NCBI GenBank assembly: GCA_023129355.1
Contig: JAGMCC010000059.1
Coordinates: 1-7,433, forward strand
Direction: 5' to 3'
Length of the DNA: 7,433 nucleotides
From: Dehalococcoidia bacterium
GTDB taxonomy: Bacteria; Chloroflexota; Dehalococcoidia; E44-bin15
The notes below the pieces were generated by a model. That model saw nothing but the letters and a program-made list of their open reading frames with translations, did not search any database and was not told the DNA's origin. Both the position numbers and the translations under genes were made by a program. Position 1 is the first letter of the stretch. Every line of letters begins with the position of its first letter. Below are positions 5,561 through 7,433 of this stretch, in pieces.

Positions 5561-5678
5561 TGTATGCCAGTCACAAAGTGACTAGTATGCTTTTTGTAGC
5601 GAAAGCATCATTGAGGTAGGTTATGTAGGGAAGCATTGGGCGTGCGTGATGTAGTTACAAAGTTGGAAGGGTTGTGCT
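5561..5678 (+). repeat. Dispersed repeat, copy 2 (short, 118 bp)
   Basis: Equals copy 1 with the interval between its two TTGTG words removed; the last 39 bp (5640-5678) match 3504-3542 with one difference. It sits in the divergent gap between the FAD gene promoter and the acyl-CoA dehydrogenase gene. Confidence 0.8.
5562..5595 (+). terminator. Intrinsic-terminator-like hairpin at the head of repeat copy 2
   Basis: GTATGCCAGTCAC pairs with GTGACTAGTATGC around AAA (12 of 13 positions with two G-U pairs), then TTTTT (5591-5595). The one unpaired position differs from the one in copy 1. It would shield the acyl-CoA dehydrogenase gene from plus-strand read-through. Confidence 0.6.
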
Positions 5679-5820
5679 AATATTGAATAGGCTAGGTATC
5701 TTTTTGGGGGCAATAGGGACAGGACCTATTGGCACGCTGGCTCGGGTACTGAACTGGGAGAATGGCAGACTGGGGCTGCAACCGCATGTGTTGGCGGAGG
5801 GCAGGGTATTGCGACTATAA
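5674..5820 (+). CDS. Doubtful 48-codon ORF before the acyl-CoA dehydrogenase gene
   Basis: An open frame from GTG (5674-5676) to TAA (5818-5820), with a Gly-rich hydrophobic start (LGIFLGAIGTGPIGTLARVL) and a basic, Leu-rich end. It begins inside the last bases of repeat copy 2 and has GGAAGGG only two bases before the GTG, too close for normal initiation. The gap to the dehydrogenase ATG is 41 bp, but the best promoter for that gene lies at its very end. I recognise no family. It could be the fossil tail of a larger gene. Confidence 0.25.
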   Translation: MLILNRLGIFLGAIGTGPIGTLARVLNWENGRLGLQPHVLAEGRVLRL

Positions 5821-5821
5821 T
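5791..5821 (+). promoter_or_regulatory. Possible promoter of the acyl-CoA dehydrogenase gene
   Basis: A perfect TATAAT (5816-5821) with TTGGCG (5791-5796) 19 bp upstream; the spacer is long and the -35 only 4/6. Transcription from near 5828 would leave a 35-nt leader with the strong ribosome-binding site at 5849-5855. Confidence 0.4.
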
Positions 5822-5861
5822 TGAGAGGGAGTCGAAAATTTACAATTAAGGAGGTAAGGCA

Positions 5862-7085
5862 ATGGATTTCGAATTTACAGAAGAGGAAAAGATGTTCAGG
5901 GAGAGCCTGCGAGATCTTCTGGAGAGGGAGTTTGCACCCATAGTTGATGAAATGGACCGGAAGGGGCCTTTTACGAGGGAAGAGGCAATTGAGGTGATGC
6001 AAAAGTTCAAAAAGATAGGAATTGGTCTTGATCCCGAGGGCTCCAGAGAGTTAATCGGCAACCCGGTGATATTCGCTATATTTGCCGAGGTAGTGGGCGG
6101 AGTGTGGCCTAGTATACTGCCGCTGTTTGGCATGGGGTCTATTCCAGCGATGTTTATCCCACTGGCCTCAGATGAGGTAAAAAGCAGGTTGATACCAAGG
6201 CTTGAGAGCGGTGAGTTCATCGGATGCTTTGCGGAAACTGAGCCAGAAGCAGGGTGTGACACCTCAAACCTCAAGACCACAGCCGTTTTAGACGGAGATT
6301 ACTACGTTATCAATGGGAGTAAAACCTGGATAAGCAACGCAACGATTGCAGATACAGCGTTTGTTGCTGCAATAAATGCAACAACAGGTGCTGAGACATT
6401 CTTTATAGTGGAAAAAGAGATATCTCCGTGGGAGACAAATGAGTTGCGTCATATAGGTTGGAGAGCTTCAGTCACCGGGGAGATGTTTTTTGAAGACTGC
6501 AAGGTTCCAAAAGAGAATGAGATGGGGATTTTGATGGGTGAAGCTTTTAAACTTGGCCCTAAATTAAAGGAAGTCCTGCCGGTATCGGACGGGTTTATGA
6601 AACTGCTCAGCACGATGTCTCCGGTTACAGCGTTACTCACAACACCGAGAGCTGGAATGGGATTGGTAGCAGTCGGAATAGCCCAGGCAGCTTTAGATGC
6701 TTCCATAAGCTATGCCAAGGAAAGGAAACAGTTCGGTAAGCCTATTGGCAAGTTCCAGCTTATTCAGGAGATGCTTTATGAAATGAGTGTCTTAACCGAG
6801 ACAGCCAGACTTCTTGGTTATAAAGCTATTGATGCAATAGTTAGGGGAGACCCGGACGCCAGGAGGCTCTCATCTATGGCTAAGGTGTATGGAGCTGAGG
6901 CTGCCGTTAAGGTGACATATAACGCGATACAGATTCATGGGGGCATGGGGCTTTCGGATGAGATGCCATTGGAGAGGTACTTCAGGGATGCGAGAATGAT
7001 GACAATTCCTGATGGCACCAGTGAGATTATGAAGTTGGTAACCGGCTATACGCTGTTGGGCAAAGGATTCTCAGCATATGCCTGA
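5862..7085 (+). CDS. Acyl-CoA dehydrogenase with Asp at the usual catalytic-Glu position
   Basis: A 407-aa FAD flavoenzyme that oxidises an acyl-CoA to the 2,3-enoyl form and passes electrons to electron-transfer flavoprotein. Domains: N-terminal helical (1-120, starting MDFEFTEEEK), the middle beta domain with CFAETEPEAGCD (122-133; usually GSD, here GCD) and GWRASVTGEMFFEDCKVP (199-216), and the C-terminal helical domain with YAKERKQFGKPIGKFQL (284-300) and IHGGMGLSDEMPLERYFRDAR (358-378). The C-terminal motif reads IPDGTSEI, so residue 384 is Asp where most members have the catalytic Glu (YEGT). Residues about 232-258 form an insertion of roughly 20 residues before the conserved Arg263. 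AGGAGG lies 7 nt before the ATG. A glycolytic-type substrate is excluded; a cyclic or branched acyl-CoA is an inference from the altered base only. Confidence 0.93.
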   Translation: MDFEFTEEEKMFRESLRDLLEREFAPIVDEMDRKGPFTREEAIEVMQKFKKIGIGLDPEGSRELIGNPVIFAIFAEVVGGVWPSILPLFGMGSIPAMFIPLASDEVKSRLIPRLESGEFIGCFAETEPEAGCDTSNLKTTAVLDGDYYVINGSKTWISNATIADTAFVAAINATTGAETFFIVEKEISPWETNELRHIGWRASVTGEMFFEDCKVPKENEMGILMGEAFKLGPKLKEVLPVSDGFMKLLSTMSPVTALLTTPRAGMGLVAVGIAQAALDASISYAKERKQFGKPIGKFQLIQEMLYEMSVLTETARLLGYKAIDAIVRGDPDARRLSSMAKVYGAEAAVKVTYNAIQIHGGMGLSDEMPLERYFRDARMMTIPDGTSEIMKLVTGYTLLGKGFSAYA

Positions 7086-7095
7086 TTCCCAAGGA

Positions 7096-7118
7096 CTATC
7101 CACTTGCTAAGTGGATAG
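7096..7118 (+). terminator. Strong hairpin just after the acyl-CoA dehydrogenase gene
   Basis: CTATCCACTT (7096-7105) and AAGTGGATAG (7109-7118) pair perfectly with a GCT loop, beginning 10 nt after the TGA. The following bases (CAACTTC) lack a real T-tract, so it may end transcription inefficiently or act as a 3'-end stabilising stem. Confidence 0.5.
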
Positions 7119-7131
7119 CAACTTCAAAATA

Positions 7132-7281
7132 TGTATCGCGTGACTAAGTGATTAGTATACTCTTCTGGCAAAGGCAGAACTGGGGTAGATTACATGGGGA
7201 AGCATCTTGCGTTCATGAAGTAGTGAAACGGTTAGAGAGAGGCTGCATTTGGGATGGCATGTTTACAACGAACCAAACAGC
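7132..7281 (+). repeat. Dispersed repeat, copy 3 (diverged)
   Basis: Aligns with the first ~150 bp of copy 1 almost without gaps, with shared words such as TTAGTATAC/CTGGTATGC, CATGGG(G)AAGCAT and the 15-base GGATGGCATGTTTAC. The head hairpin is degraded (TTTTT has become TCTTC) and the 3' block is missing. It begins 14 bp after the dehydrogenase hairpin. Confidence 0.7.
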
Positions 7282-7321
7282 TTGTAAAAAATATGGGTGG
7301 ACAGAAATGTACACCCCTTGA
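7148..7321 (+). pseudogene. Short open frame within repeat copy 3, possible gene remnant
   Basis: 57 codons from GTG (7148) to TGA (7319-7321). Its middle, VHEVVKRLERGCIWDGMF, aligns in the same frame with copy 1 (VHGVVRRLDGDCI-stop-DGMF), with mostly conservative changes (K/R, E/D) and a single TGG/TAG change giving the stop. That pattern suggests a decayed coding segment of a former mobile-element protein. No family is recognised and there is no ribosome-binding site. Confidence 0.25.
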
Positions 7322-7433
7322 GATGCTCACAGTTAGCTCTGCTATTCCTGGTGTATAAGCCTCTGCGGAGCAGGTACGCCAGAACGACCGCTCCGCCAAT
7401 TTTATTGTGTATCCGGCTGCCTTCTTGCCGGGT
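7282..7433. other. Right-edge stretch without a recognisable gene
   Basis: Minus-strand frames stay open from the right edge into this stretch, but their translations match nothing I know. Structures: a GC-rich hairpin (7365-7396) and a second arm pair CCGGC (7413-7417) / GCCGG (7427-7431) that reaches the window end. A gene beginning beyond 7433 cannot be excluded. Confidence 0.4.
7365..7406 (+). terminator. Terminator-like hairpin near the right edge
   Basis: GCGGAGC-A-GGT (7365-7375) pairs with ACC-GCTCCGC (7387-7396): ten pairs with one bulged A and an 11-nt loop, followed by CAATTTTATT. It would stop plus-strand transcription leaving the dehydrogenase gene if the upstream hairpin leaks. 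Confidence 0.4.

Noticed and set aside
5846..6280. Minus-strand frames opposite the acyl-CoA dehydrogenase start (also 5655-6002 and 6449-6706)
   Set aside because: Ser/Pro/Ile-rich shadows of a gene with unmistakable family motifs.
7295..7315. TGGACAGAAATGTACACC as a possible insertion-sequence end
   Set aside because: It resembles terminal repeats of some IS families only loosely; no matching inverted end or transposase occurs in the window.

Overview
The window looks like a chromosomal segment of an uncultured anaerobic bacterium. The dnaX fragment, the family content (a COG1233-type FAD oxidoreductase next to an acyl-CoA dehydrogenase) and the moderate GC fit Dehalococcoidia-like Chloroflexota. 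That placement is an inference from general resemblance and was not searched.

Left block (1-1711, GC-rich, all minus strand): a compact housekeeping operon. ybeY (rRNA-maturation endoribonuclease) is followed, with a 17-bp overlap, by a radical SAM protein of unknown substrate and then, 11 bp later, by dnaX, whose first 60 codons are in the window. A good extended -10 promoter sits just before ybeY and decides its start.

Accessory island (about 1719-3285, visibly AT-richer): a minus-strand two-gene unit, a DUF5678-like 96-aa protein followed by a single-domain retropepsin-like aspartic protease. It has two tandem consensus -35 promoters, an AT-only tract behind them, and a structured leader carrying a Shine-Dalgarno without a good start codon. 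The island is bracketed by a 31-bp near-perfect direct repeat (1719-1749 and 3255-3285), and no recombinase is visible. This is the best candidate for an undescribed small system.

Metabolic block (3573-7118): a minus-strand FAD-dependent desaturase/oxidoreductase (576 aa) and a plus-strand acyl-CoA dehydrogenase (407 aa) in divergent arrangement, each with its own likely promoter. The dehydrogenase has Asp in place of the usual C-terminal catalytic Glu. Together they could act on a cyclic or branched acyl substrate, but the substrate cannot be read from sequence.

Three same-orientation copies of a dispersed repeat (3295-3542, 5561-5678, 7132-7281) lie exactly in the gaps around these two genes. 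The first two copies begin with a hairpin plus T5 that looks like an intrinsic terminator. Copy 2 equals copy 1 minus 131 bp between two TTGTG words. The last 110 bases hold a hairpin and no recognisable gene.
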